Source: an uncultured Beijerinckiaceae bacterium (GTDB lineage Bacteria > Pseudomonadota > Alphaproteobacteria > Rhizobiales > Beijerinckiaceae). Taken from it: DNA of 37,928 nt. Positions 1-8,277 of the stretch are shown piece by piece. The position numbers and the translations under genes are program-made. The first letter of the stretch is position 1. Each line of letters starts with the position of its first letter. The stretch lies in contig CALMGA010000126.1 in the NCBI GenBank assembly GCA_937863205.1, positions 1-37,928 of the forward strand. Direction: 5' to 3'. The notes beneath the pieces were generated by a model. That model made no database searches. It was not told where the DNA came from and saw nothing but the letters and a program-made list of their open reading frames with translations.

Positions 1-1037
1 CCGGCTGCGGCAAGATCGATTATCCCGACAAGATCCTCAACGAGCGCCTGCCGCTGGCCGACTGCCTGCACGCCATGGACGAGTGCGGCGCCCCGGTGGT
101 GGTGGTCGCCGGCGGCGAGCCGCTGCTGCACAAGGAACTGCCGCAGATCGTGGAAGGCGCCATCGCCCGCAAGAAGTGGGTGACGGTCTGCACCAACGCC
201 CTGCTGCTGGAGCGGCACCTGCCGCGCTACAAGCCGAACAAGTACTTCAACTGGTCGATCCACCTCGACGGCGACAAGGCGATGCACGACAAGTCCGTGT
301 GCCAGCGCGGGGTCTACGACAAGGCGCTCGCCGCCTTGAAGAAGGCCAAGGAGCTGGGCTTCCGCGTCACCATCAACTGCACGCTCTTCAACGACGCCGA
401 GCCCGACAACGTCGCCCGCTTCCTTGACGAGGCCAAGACCTGGGGCATCGAGGGCATCACCGTATCGCCGGGCTACGCCTACGAGCGCGCGCCCGACCAG
501 CAGCACTTCCTCAACCGCTCCAAGACCAAGGAGCTGTTCCGCTCGATCCTGGCGAAGGGCAACAACGGCAAGGCCTGGCCCTTCTACCAGTCGCTGCTGT
601 TCATGGATTTCCTCGCCGGCAACCAGAAATACCACTGCACTCCTTGGGGCAACCCGACCCGCACCGTGTTCGGCTGGCAGAAGCCCTGCTACCTACTTGG
701 TGAAGGCTACGCCAAGACCTTCCGGGAGCTGATGGACGACACGAACTGGGACAATTACGGCACCGGCAACTATGAGAAGTGCGCCGACTGCATGGTGCAT
801 TCCGGCTTCGAGGCATCGGCCGTCACCGACAGCTTCCGCAAGCCCTGGAAGCTGCTCGGCGTGGCGGCCCGGGGCATTCGCACGACCGGGCCGATGGCGC
901 CGGAAATCGCGCTGGAAAACCAGCGGCCGGCGGAGTTCACCTTCTCGCGCCACGTGCAGAACCGGCTAGCCGAGATCGAGACCCGCCAAGCCCGGCCCGA
1001 GGAACTCCGGCCCGAGGAGCTGACGGCAGCGGAATAG
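1..1037 (+). CDS. hpnH: HpnH, adenosyl-hopene transferase (radical SAM), 5' end cut off
   Basis: HpnH joins a 5'-deoxyadenosyl group from S-adenosylmethionine to hopene, the first step of side-chain building in extended hopanoids. The reading frame is open from base 3, so the true start lies upstream of the window. The visible protein begins at the last cysteine of the iron-sulfur motif (GCGKIDYPDKILNERL), followed by the radical-SAM GGEPLLH motif. The C-terminal half has the cysteine-rich region typical of HpnH (YHCTPWGNPTRTVFGWQKPCYLL, then CADC); this is DUF3463. The gene converges on hpnG, and the two coding regions overlap by 72 bp at their 3' ends. In many alphaproteobacteria hpnH lies in the same direction as the other hpn genes, so this arrangement looks rearranged. 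Identification is firm; only the N-terminus is missing. Confidence 0.95.
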   Translation, partial: GCGKIDYPDKILNERLPLADCLHAMDECGAPVVVVAGGEPLLHKELPQIVEGAIARKKWVTVCTNALLLERHLPRYKPNKYFNWSIHLDGDKAMHDKSVCQRGVYDKALAALKKAKELGFRVTINCTLFNDAEPDNVARFLDEAKTWGIEGITVSPGYAYERAPDQQHFLNRSKTKELFRSILAKGNNGKAWPFYQSLLFMDFLAGNQKYHCTPWGNPTRTVFGWQKPCYLLGEGYAKTFRELMDDTNWDNYGTGNYEKCADCMVHSGFEASAVTDSFRKPWKLLGVAARGIRTTGPMAPEIALENQRPAEFTFSRHVQNRLAEIETRQARPEELRPEELTAAE

Positions 1038-1667
1038 CGCGGCGAAGGCGCGGCGGGCGTCGAGCCCGGTGCGGATCAGCCCCGGCAGCTGGCCGGGGTC
1101 GCGGCCGAGCGAGCGCAGGATCGCGGGAAGATCGACCTTGCCGTCCGGCCGCATGCCCACCGCGGCCGCGTGCGGCAGCGCGCGTCCGGCCGGGTCGCTG
1201 ACGACGCGAAGAACCGCGAAGGGACATCCCGCGGCGGCACTCGCGGCGAGATAGGACTCCATGTCGACCGCGGCGGCGCTGGTGCGCGCGCGCAACGCGG
1301 CCTTGGCTTCGACGGTTATCACCGGGGTTTCCGCGCCGGCGACGGTCGCGAGGGTCGCGCCCGTCAAACGCCCGATCAGCCCATCCGCCCAGCGCCGGTC
1401 CACCGTGAGGCGCTCGCCCGCGGGCGTCACCACCGATTCCGCGATGATGACGTCGCCCGGCTGCCGATCCGGCGCCAGTCCACCGCAGATGCCGAAGCTG
1501 AGCACGGCGCGGGCCCGCGGGGCCACCTCGGCGAGGTCGCGCGCGAGGCGGGACTGATCGCCGCCGCCGGCGATCACGAGGACGCCGGGGCCGCGCGCGA
1601 TCCGCGCTTCCGCTTCCAGGCCACACACGACCACAAGCGCGCCGCCTCGGCCTCCCGGTGCGCTCAC
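966..1667 (-). CDS. hpnG: HpnG, adenosylhopane nucleosidase/phosphorylase
   Basis: HpnG releases adenine from adenosylhopane, giving (phospho)ribosylhopane on the way to bacteriohopanetetrol and aminotriol. The 233-residue protein fits the purine nucleoside phosphorylase/MTA nucleosidase fold. It has an N-terminal GLEAEARIA segment, a glycine-rich SFGICGGLAPDRQPGD stretch near residues 55-72, the substrate-binding VDMES motif near residue 134, and a conserved VVSD segment. It is the last gene of the minus-strand hpn run, about 80 bp downstream of shc. Its last 24 codons are antisense to the end of hpnH. The start at 1667 gives a typical N-terminus, but a nearby in-frame start cannot be excluded. 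Confidence 0.9.
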   Translation of the reverse strand: MSAPGGRGGALVVVCGLEAEARIARGPGVLVIAGGGDQSRLARDLAEVAPRARAVLSFGICGGLAPDRQPGDVIIAESVVTPAGERLTVDRRWADGLIGRLTGATLATVAGAETPVITVEAKAALRARTSAAAVDMESYLAASAAAGCPFAVLRVVSDPAGRALPHAAAVGMRPDGKVDLPAILRSLGRDPGQLPGLIRTGLDARRAFAALFRCRQLLGPEFLGPGLAGLDLG

Positions 1668-1745
1668 GCGACGGCGCGGGGGCGGCCGACCCGGACCGAC
1701 GCCCGCTGCCTGCTCACCGCTCCCATCCGCCTGCCGTGCGAGCCT

Positions 1746-3728
1746 TCACATGCCGACCATGATCCGGCGGTGGTTGCTCTGCTTGAGGTTGCGATAGCGC
1801 GCCATCGCCCACAGCGGGAAGAACTTGGGATAGCCGTGGTAGCGGAGATAGAACACCTTGGGGAAGCCGGTCGCGGTGAAGCGGGGTTCGTTCCAGAAGC
1901 CGTCGCTCCCCTGCGTGTCGATCAGGTAGTTGATGCCGCGCTCCACCGCGGGATCGTCGATCTCGCCCACCGCCATCAGCGCGATCAGCGCCCACGCCGT
2001 CTGCGAGGCGGTCGATTCCGCCTGCTGGTAGCTCTTGTATTCGCGGTCGTAGGTTTCCGCGCCCTCGCCCCAGCCGCCATCCGGATTCTGGTTGATGCGC
2101 AAGAAATGGATCGCCCGCTGCACGACGGCGTGCTCGGGGTTGATCGCCGCGATGTTGAGGGCACACAGCACCGACCAGGTGCCGTAGATGTAGTTCATTC
2201 CCCAGCGGCCGAACCAGGAGCCGTCGGGCTCCTGCGTTTCGATGAGGTAGTCGACGGCGCGCTTCATCGCCGGGCAGGAATCCTGCGTTTCACCGAGCTG
2301 CGCCAGCATGGAGATGCAGCGGGCGGTGACGTCGGCGGTGGGCGGGTCGAGCAGGGCGCCATGGTCGGCGAAGGGGATGTTGTTGAGGTATTCGTAGTCG
2401 TTGTCGGCGTCGAAGGCCCCCCAGGCGCCGTTCGAGCTTTGCAGGCCTTCGACCCATTCGCGGGCGCGGGCGATGGCGTGGCTGTATCGGTCGGGGATGG
2501 CCGAGCCGAGGTAGTTCTGGGCGCGATGCATCGCCATCACCACCACGGCGGTGTCGTCGAGGTCGGGGAAGTGCGCGTTGTTGTACTGGAACGCCCAGCC
2601 GCCGGGGCGTACGTCCGGTCGCTGCGAGGCCCAGTCGCCCACGACGTCCAGCTCCTGGCGCGGCTTCAGCCAGTCGAGGCAGGCCTTGACCGCGTCGGAA
2701 TGGCGCTCGTGGCCAGCTTCCATCAGCGCGTGGGCGGCGAGCGAAGTGTCCCACACCGGCGACACGCAAGGCTGGAGGTAGGCGTAGTCGTCGTACTCGA
2801 CGACGAGACCCTCGATCGCTTCCATCGCCTGACGCAGGCGCGGATCGTCGGTCTCCGGGCTCAGCGCGGCGTACATCATCGCCGAATAGGCCATGGCGGG
2901 ATAGATCGCGCCCAGACCGTCGCTCCCGTTGAGCCGCTCGGAGGTGTAGGCCTCGGCCTTGGCGATAGCGCTGCGCCGCGAGCTTCCGGGGAAGTAAGGC
3001 TCGCTGACGCGCAGCACCGCATCGACGCAGTTGAACACCACCGTCCAAAGCGGCGATTGCCCGACGCCGCTCGCCCAGCGCCGCACCTTGTCGGGCGCGA
3101 CGGTGAACAGTTCGGGAATGTGCACGTCGCGCGGGTTCTTGGCGCGCGGCTTGAGGGCGTGCACGACCATCATCGGCGCCAGCACCGTGCGCGCCCAGTA
3201 GCTCACCTTGTCGAGGTGGAAGGGGAACCAGCGCGGCAGATGCATGATCTCGACCGGCATGACCGGAACGGCCGACCACGGCACCTCGCCGAACAGGGCG
3301 AGCAGGGCGCGGGTGAAGACGTTGGCCCGCGCCGCGCCACCGTGCTTCAGGATGGCTTCGCGCGCCCGCAGCATGTGCGGCGCGTCGGCGGGGTCGCCGA
3401 TCATTTTCAGGGCGAAGTAAGCCTTCACGCTCGACGACATGTTGAAGCCGCCGTTCTCGAACAGCGGCCAGCCGCCGCGCGCCTTCTGCCGGTCGCGGAT
3501 GTAGCGGGCGAACTTCAGTTCGAGCCGACGCTCCAGCGCTTCGCCGCGGAACGCCTTGAAAAGGATATATTCACTGGGAATCGATACATCGGCTTCGAGC
3601 TCGAACACGAAGTGACCGTCCGGCCGCTGCGTTTGCAGCAGCGCCTCCGTGGCGCGGTCGATCGCGCGGTCCAGCCCGTCCTGCGCCAACGGCGGCGGAG
3701 CTTCCTCGCGGGTTGCAGTCAACAGCAC
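1746..3728 (-). CDS. shc: Squalene-hopene cyclase
   Basis: This enzyme cyclises squalene to hopene and hopanol at the cytoplasmic membrane, and is the defining step of hopanoid synthesis. The catalytic aspartate motif DLDD falls at residues 389-392. Several QW repeats are visible (GAWGAFD, GSWFGRW, GGWGEGAETYDREY, GFWNEPRF). I chose a GTG start at 3728 because a GAGGA ribosome-binding site lies 7 bases upstream and the product (660 residues) has usual SHC length. The frame stays open to an ATG at 3878 that overlaps the hpnE stop by 4 bp (ATGA). That start would give 710 residues with about 50 extra N-terminal residues that do not look like SHC. hpnE is immediately upstream and hpnG downstream. 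Function is certain; the start is a judgement. Confidence 0.95.
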   Translation of the reverse strand: MLLTATREEAPPPLAQDGLDRAIDRATEALLQTQRPDGHFVFELEADVSIPSEYILFKAFRGEALERRLELKFARYIRDRQKARGGWPLFENGGFNMSSSVKAYFALKMIGDPADAPHMLRAREAILKHGGAARANVFTRALLALFGEVPWSAVPVMPVEIMHLPRWFPFHLDKVSYWARTVLAPMMVVHALKPRAKNPRDVHIPELFTVAPDKVRRWASGVGQSPLWTVVFNCVDAVLRVSEPYFPGSSRRSAIAKAEAYTSERLNGSDGLGAIYPAMAYSAMMYAALSPETDDPRLRQAMEAIEGLVVEYDDYAYLQPCVSPVWDTSLAAHALMEAGHERHSDAVKACLDWLKPRQELDVVGDWASQRPDVRPGGWAFQYNNAHFPDLDDTAVVVMAMHRAQNYLGSAIPDRYSHAIARAREWVEGLQSSNGAWGAFDADNDYEYLNNIPFADHGALLDPPTADVTARCISMLAQLGETQDSCPAMKRAVDYLIETQEPDGSWFGRWGMNYIYGTWSVLCALNIAAINPEHAVVQRAIHFLRINQNPDGGWGEGAETYDREYKSYQQAESTASQTAWALIALMAVGEIDDPAVERGINYLIDTQGSDGFWNEPRFTATGFPKVFYLRYHGYPKFFPLWAMARYRNLKQSNHRRIMVGM

Positions 3729-3735
3729 TCTTGTG

Positions 3736-3740
3736 TCCTC
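3736..3740 (-). promoter_or_regulatory. Ribosome-binding site deciding the shc start
   Basis: Read on the minus strand this is GAGGA, 7 bases before a GTG at 3728. It favours the internal GTG over the upstream ATG at 3878 as the real start of squalene-hopene cyclase. Confidence 0.55.
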
Positions 3741-3874
3741 GCGGATGGTGTCCGGGAAAAGCCACGAAAGGCTCGCAGATTTCCGCGACACACACCTACT
3801 AAAAAATTCATCCGGCAAGCCCGTTTCGATGGCTGCGGCGCTGGAATCACGCCAAGGCCCTCGAACCCAACGCG

Positions 3875-5191
3875 TCACGCCAGCAGCGCAGCCGCCGTGT
3901 TGCCCGATCGGATCGACCCCTCAATGGTGGCGGGAAGTCCCGTCGCCGTCCAGTCGCCAGCCAATACGAGGTTAGAGAACGCGGTTATCGGGCCCGGGCG
4001 CCTCGCGTCCTCCGCCGGCGTCGCGGCAAAGGTCGCGCGCTTTTCCCGGATGACCTGCCACGGCGGCAGCGGATCGGCGATCCCGGTGGCGCGACGCACG
4101 TCCGACCACAGGGTGCGGGCGAGTTCGTCGCGCGGCACGTCGAGCAGCCGGTCGGCACCGCTGATCGTGATCGAGATCCTGTCCTCGAAGGCGAAGATCC
4201 ATTCGGCCGTGGCGTTGATCAGGCCAAGGATCGGCGGCAGCCCTGGGCTGGTCGTCCCGGGCGCGATCTTGAAATGAGCGTTCACGATCGAGCGGAAGGC
4301 GCGCGGCGCGTCGAGGTCGGGCACGAGCGCGGCCGCCGCCGTGGCCGGCACGGCCAGGACGACGCGGTCGTCCGGCCCGAGCGCGACCTCTTCGTCGGCG
4401 AAGCGCAGCCGGTCGACGCGCGCTCCGTTCCGCTCCTGGGCGAAGCTCATGGCGCGCAGCGCGGATTCGAAGCGCACGGTTGCGCCCTTGGCGGCGAGAT
4501 GGCGCAGCGCCGGATCCACGAAGGCGGCGGCAAGCCCGTGGGCGGCGACCAAAGGCTGGCAGGCCGAGCCGCCCTTAGCCAGCGTGTCGCGGATGATCGC
4601 CCCCGCCAGCGCGGCCGAGCTTTCCGGCGGGTCGGTGTTGAGCGCGGCCAGCAGCAGCGGCTGCCACAGGCGCTCGTAGAGCAGGCCGTCACAGCGCATG
4701 GTGGCGCCGATCGTCGTTGCCCGATCGGCGCGCAGGAGCTTGGCCAGGGCGAGGTAGTCGCGCGCGCGGGTGCCTGGCACGCGGCGCTTGCGCGAGAAGA
4801 TCCACCACGGCAGGCGCCCGGCGTTGGGGCGTACCGTCCAGCGCTCGCCGCTGGCGAGATCGACGAAGGGAAACTCGGCCCCCGGCGGTCCCTTGAGCTT
4901 GTCTTCGCCCCCGACCTTGCGCAGGAAAGCGCGCGCCGCCGCATTGCCCGACAGCACGAGGTGGTTGCCGTTGTCGATCATCATGTCGAGCGAGGCGTCG
5001 TGATACGACCGGCAGCGCCCGCCGGCGAGCCGCGAGCCTTCGTGAAGGATCACCGCCCGCCGCCCGTCTGCAAGCGCCACGGCGGCGGCCAGGCCGGCCA
5101 GCCCGCCGCCCACCACGTGAACGGTGCCCTGCCCGGCCCTTCGCGCGGCGACGCCCCGGCCCGGCGCTCCGATCGGATCGCGTCCGCTCAC
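3875..5191 (-). CDS. hpnE: HpnE, hydroxysqualene dehydroxylase
   Basis: HpnE is an FAD-dependent enzyme that reduces hydroxysqualene to squalene, the third step of the HpnCDE route. The 438-residue protein has the Rossmann dinucleotide-binding motif VHVVGGGLAGLAAAVALADG, with GGGLAG at residues 28-33. A second conserved amine-oxidase-like segment lies near the C-terminus (NLVLAGDWTATGLPATIEGS). The start is a GTG at 5191 that overlaps the hpnD stop by 4 bp (GTGA), which suggests translational coupling. The open frame continues upstream, but that part only shadows hpnD. Length fits the family (about 420 residues). Confidence 0.92.
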   Translation of the reverse strand: MSGRDPIGAPGRGVAARRAGQGTVHVVGGGLAGLAAAVALADGRRAVILHEGSRLAGGRCRSYHDASLDMMIDNGNHLVLSGNAAARAFLRKVGGEDKLKGPPGAEFPFVDLASGERWTVRPNAGRLPWWIFSRKRRVPGTRARDYLALAKLLRADRATTIGATMRCDGLLYERLWQPLLLAALNTDPPESSAALAGAIIRDTLAKGGSACQPLVAAHGLAAAFVDPALRHLAAKGATVRFESALRAMSFAQERNGARVDRLRFADEEVALGPDDRVVLAVPATAAAALVPDLDAPRAFRSIVNAHFKIAPGTTSPGLPPILGLINATAEWIFAFEDRISITISGADRLLDVPRDELARTLWSDVRRATGIADPLPPWQVIREKRATFAATPAEDARRPGPITAFSNLVLAGDWTATGLPATIEGSIRSGNTAAALLA

Positions 5192-6075
5192 AGCAGCCCG
5201 TGCCGCAGCATCGAGAGGGCGAAGCGCGCCTTGGACACGCGCACGCGCCGGCGGGGCTGGGCGAAGCCGCGCGCAACCGTTTTGGCGAAGATCTCGCCGT
5301 AGGCCTCGAACATGATGCGCGGCGCCTTGACGCTGGCGCGGGAACAGCGCGCCATGATCGCGCGGGCTTCGGCGAAGTGGGCGCCGGCCCGCTCGGCGAC
5401 GGGGGTGCAAGCCTGCGGCAGGCGGGGATCGGCGGCGACCTCCAGGGGCGCGAGGTCGCGGACGCTTGCCGCGATGCCGGCGGCGTCCAGCGCTTCGCGC
5501 GGCAAGTAGAGCCGGCCGATCGCCGCATCCTCGTCGATGTCGCGCAGGATGTTGGTGAGTTGCAGCGCCCGGCCGAGGTGATGGGCGAGCGCCGGCCCTT
5601 GCGCATCCGGCGTCCCGAAGATGCGCACGGACAGCCGTCCGACCGCGCTGGCCACGCGGTCGCAGTAAAGGTCCAGCGTCGCCCAATCGGGCGCGCGGAT
5701 GTCGGCTTCGACGTCCATGTCCATGCCGTCGATCACGGCGTGAAAGTCCTCGCGGCGGAGATCGAAGGCGCGGATCGCCACGGCGAGATCGTGCAGGTGG
5801 CCGGGCGGCGCTCCGTTCGCGGCGGCCCCAGCATAGATCGCATCGATGTCCGCCCGCCAGCGGTTCAGCGCGGCATGGCGCAGCGGGCGCGGCCCGCCCT
5901 CGTCGGCGATGTCGTCGACGTGGCGACAGAAGGCGTAGATTTCGTACATCGCCTGCCGCTGCGGCTTGGGCAGGATGCGCATGGCGAGATAGAACGAGCT
6001 TTTGCGGGCATGGTCGGCGCTCGGCGCCGCGCTCTCGTTCCCCGGCAAGCCGGCCTCGCCCAATCCCGGCTTCAT
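5188..6075 (-). CDS. hpnD: HpnD, presqualene diphosphate synthase
   Basis: HpnD condenses two farnesyl diphosphates to presqualene diphosphate. The 295-residue protein is a trans-isoprenyl diphosphate synthase of the squalene/phytoene synthase family. The first aspartate-rich motif DDIAD is at residues 54-58, within FCRHVDDIADE. The second lies in LTNILRDIDEDAAIGRLYLP, residues 173-192. The ATG at 6075 overlaps the hpnC stop by 4 bp (ATGA) and the 3' end overlaps the hpnE GTG, so hpnC-hpnD-hpnE look translationally coupled. The enclosing open frame runs much further upstream but is then a shadow of hpnC. Confidence 0.93.
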   Translation of the reverse strand: MKPGLGEAGLPGNESAAPSADHARKSSFYLAMRILPKPQRQAMYEIYAFCRHVDDIADEGGPRPLRHAALNRWRADIDAIYAGAAANGAPPGHLHDLAVAIRAFDLRREDFHAVIDGMDMDVEADIRAPDWATLDLYCDRVASAVGRLSVRIFGTPDAQGPALAHHLGRALQLTNILRDIDEDAAIGRLYLPREALDAAGIAASVRDLAPLEVAADPRLPQACTPVAERAGAHFAEARAIMARCSRASVKAPRIMFEAYGEIFAKTVARGFAQPRRRVRVSKARFALSMLRHGLL

Positions 6076-6956
6076 GCCGCCTCGCCCGCGCGCCGGCGCC
6101 CGGCTTCGCCCGGCGTCAGCAGCGACCCGGCGGCTCCGAGCAGGGCCTGCCACAGGGCGCCGGCCTTCGACAGGTGAACGCGCTGGCTCAGGGGATCGCG
6201 GGTTTCGAGCCGGCGGTTCAGCGTGGCGGCGAGTCGGCCGATCACCGCCGTTTCCAGCCGCAGCCGCCGGTCCCGCACCTGGGGCGACAGCAGGCGGCCC
6301 TGCGCGACCAGATCGGCGTTGCGCCGCGCCGTTTCGCGCAGGGCGGCGAGCAGCGGCGGCAGCGCCACCGGCTCGCCCAGCATCGCCACGTCGGCGCCGT
6401 GCCGAGCGAGCGCGTCGGCCGGCACGTAGACGCGATCGATGCCGCGGAAATCCTTCCCGCAGTCCTGCAGGTGGTTGATCACCTGCAGCGCCGCGCAAAG
6501 CGCATCGTTGGCGCCCCACGTCCGCTCCCCTTCGCCGTGGACATCGAGTACGAAGCGCCCGACGGGGGCGGCGGAGTAGCGGCAGTAGGTCATCAGTTCC
6601 GCCCAGTCGGCCGTGCGCTGCTTGGTGGCGTCCATGCGGAAGGCGACGAGGAGATCCTGCGCGTGGCGCGGCGTGACGCCGCTGCGCCGCAGCGCGTCGC
6701 GCAGAGGCACCGCGACCGCCACCGCCTCGCCGCGCCCGAGCAGCGTGTCCTCGAACAGGTCGAGCCGCCGGATCTTCTCCTCGGCCGGCAAGGCCGGACT
6801 GTCGGCGACGTCGTCGGCCGCCCGCGCGAAACGGTAGAAGGCGAGGATCGCCGGGCGGTGCCGCGGCGCGATGAGGCGCGAAGCGACGGGGAAGTTCTCG
6901 CCCTTCTCGTTCTTGCTGGCGGACACCTCCACCCTCGACATGACAGACTTCCCCAT
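6072..6956 (-). CDS. hpnC: HpnC, hydroxysqualene synthase
   Basis: HpnC converts presqualene diphosphate to hydroxysqualene. It is a squalene/phytoene synthase family protein of 294 residues. The first aspartate motif DDVAD is at residues 48-52. In place of the second aspartate-rich motif it has the HpnC-type HLQDCGKDF at residues 162-170. FPVASRLI near residues 22-29 marks the family N-terminus. The start is either ATG 6956 (used here) or ATG 6941; the latter has a weak GGGGAAG sequence before it. This is the first gene of the minus-strand hpn run, so its promoter should lie in the region above 6956, shared with the divergent DUF3108 gene. Confidence 0.92.
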   Translation of the reverse strand: MGKSVMSRVEVSASKNEKGENFPVASRLIAPRHRPAILAFYRFARAADDVADSPALPAEEKIRRLDLFEDTLLGRGEAVAVAVPLRDALRRSGVTPRHAQDLLVAFRMDATKQRTADWAELMTYCRYSAAPVGRFVLDVHGEGERTWGANDALCAALQVINHLQDCGKDFRGIDRVYVPADALARHGADVAMLGEPVALPPLLAALRETARRNADLVAQGRLLSPQVRDRRLRLETAVIGRLAATLNRRLETRDPLSQRVHLSKAGALWQALLGAAGSLLTPGEAGRRRAGEAA

Positions 6957-7153
6957 CCCGGACGGGCACCGACGGCCCGCGCTCGCCGCCGCGTCTGCGG
7001 GTTCGTTACAGGAGGTGCCGCGCCAAGGCAAAAGGCGAGCGCCGTGATGGCGCGGGCCCTGACCGCGGCCGTCGCTTTCGCCACGACCCGCTCGCGCGGG
7101 CTTGCCGCCGGCCCGGCCTCGGCCGCGCAAAGCCTGTGACCCCCGCGCCACGA

Positions 7154-7196
7154 CCGTTAACCAAATGTTTCCCTTTGATTGGCAAATGCTTAACGG
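7154..7196. repeat. Inverted repeat CCGTTAA / TTAACGG around a promoter
   Basis: CCGTTAA at 7154-7160 and its exact complement TTAACGG at 7190-7196 are 29 bp apart. CAAATG also occurs twice in the same direction, once next to each arm. The right arm lies inside the spacer of the promoter candidate at 7179-7208, so the repeat could be an operator. TTAACC/TTAACG runs are common before alphaproteobacterial genes, so chance is possible. Confidence 0.35.
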
Positions 7197-7208
7197 AGCG
7201 GGTCTAAT
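7179..7208 (+). promoter_or_regulatory. Candidate sigma-70 promoter for the DUF3108 gene
   Basis: TTGGCA (7179-7184) and TCTAAT (7203-7208) are 18 bp apart. The -10 hexamer matches TATAAT at five of six positions. It lies about 190 bp before the chosen start of the downstream gene. Found by eye only. Confidence 0.4.
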
Positions 7209-7394
7209 GCGTGAGAGCCTTGTTAATGACCGATTCGCCGCCGCAGGTGCGGAGAATGCGAGCTTCGGTATGGTGTCAGCGCAATGGGTCATGAACGCAG
7301 CGATGGCGGCACGGCCCGAGGCGGGCGCCCGCCGACCCTGCGCCGCTCGGGTCGTCCGGCAATCCCTGTTCCGCCGTCCCTGTTCCCGCCCGGC

Positions 7395-8261
7395 ATGAAC
7401 CGGGCCGCCCACGCTTGGGCGGTCAGCCGGGCGGCTGCCGGCTTGCTGACGGCCTGCTTGCTGACGGCCAGTTTGGCGACGACCATCCTGGCGGGCGGCG
7501 TCCTGCCGGCGGGGGCCGAACAGCTCGACGCCCATTACAACATCAACATGCTCGGGCTGAAGATCGGCGATCTCCACGCCAGCGGCTCGCTTCAGCCGCA
7601 GACCTACCGCATGGACCTCAGCGCCCACCTGACCGGCATCGCGGCGATGATGTCGAACGTCAGGATGGCGCTGGCTTCGACCGGCGCGGTGAGCAAGCGC
7701 GGCACGATGGCGCCCTCGACCTATGCGACATCCGCCGTGAACTCGGAAGAAACGCGGACGCTGCGGATGGCGCTCAACGCCGGCAACGTCAAGGCCGTCG
7801 AGATCACCCCGCCGCCCGAGTTCCGCGGCGAGCGGGTTCCGGTGACGGAAGCCAACAAGCGCAACATCCTCGATCCCACGAGCGCCCTGATCATGCCGGT
7901 GCCGGCCAAGGAGTCGCTGGTGGGACCGGCCGCCTGCGCCCGCACGCTGCCGATCTACGACGGTTACGCCCGTTTCGACATCGCCCTGCGCTACGTGGGC
8001 GAACGCGACGTGAGCGTGGCCGGCTACAACGGCCCCGTGTCCGTCTGCTCGGCGCGCTACCGGCCGATCTCGGGCCACCTCGTCAACTCCCGCGCCACCG
8101 CCTTCATGGCCCAGAACGACGGCATCGAAGTATGGCTCGTGCCGGTCGAGCACGCCCACATGGTCGTGCCCCTGCGGGTGATCATGCCGACCATGGCCGG
8201 CCAGCTCGACGTCGAGGCGACGGATTTCCAGCTCGGCGACTCTGCCCAAACCACCCAGTAG
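7395..8261 (+). CDS. Secreted DUF3108 domain protein
   Basis: The 288-residue product has a cleavable export signal: a short basic start, a long alanine/leucine stretch, and a likely cleavage after AGA near residue 40. The rest resembles the DUF3108 family, predicted envelope proteins of mostly beta structure (start YNINMLGLKIGDLHASGSL; end VVPLRVIMPTMAGQLDVEATDF). The biochemical role is unknown. The frame is open from an ATG at 7284, but the 37 extra residues before the signal peptide make 7395 the better start. Only 16 bp separate it from the ABC permease gene downstream, so the two are probably co-transcribed. It is divergent from hpnC, and a link to hopanoid or envelope work is only inference. 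Confidence 0.75.
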   Translation: MNRAAHAWAVSRAAAGLLTACLLTASLATTILAGGVLPAGAEQLDAHYNINMLGLKIGDLHASGSLQPQTYRMDLSAHLTGIAAMMSNVRMALASTGAVSKRGTMAPSTYATSAVNSEETRTLRMALNAGNVKAVEITPPPEFRGERVPVTEANKRNILDPTSALIMPVPAKESLVGPAACARTLPIYDGYARFDIALRYVGERDVSVAGYNGPVSVCSARYRPISGHLVNSRATAFMAQNDGIEVWLVPVEHAHMVVPLRVIMPTMAGQLDVEATDFQLGDSAQTTQ

Positions 8262-8277
8262 ACCCCACTTCCGGCGC

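Larger units (their letters stand above)
6957..7394. other. Intergenic region between divergent hpnC and the DUF3108 gene
   Basis: About 440 bp with no gene I can support. The right-hand half is AT-richer and holds a promoter candidate (7179-7208) and an inverted repeat (7154-7196). A 30-codon frame at 7047-7139 (MARALTAAVAF...) resembles a signal peptide but ends at once, and I do not call it. No clear promoter for hpnC was found by eye. Confidence 0.5.

Noticed and set aside
1170..4277. Plus-strand open frame of 1035 codons antisense to shc
   Set aside because: It mirrors the well-identified cyclase on the other strand. Its composition (Arg, His, Gly, Asp) is that of GC-rich antisense reading and no domain is recognisable.
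7047..7139. Possible 30-residue peptide with signal-like sequence
   Set aside because: A ribosome-binding-like GGAGG lies too far upstream (about 30 bases) and the frame stops right after the hydrophobic part.
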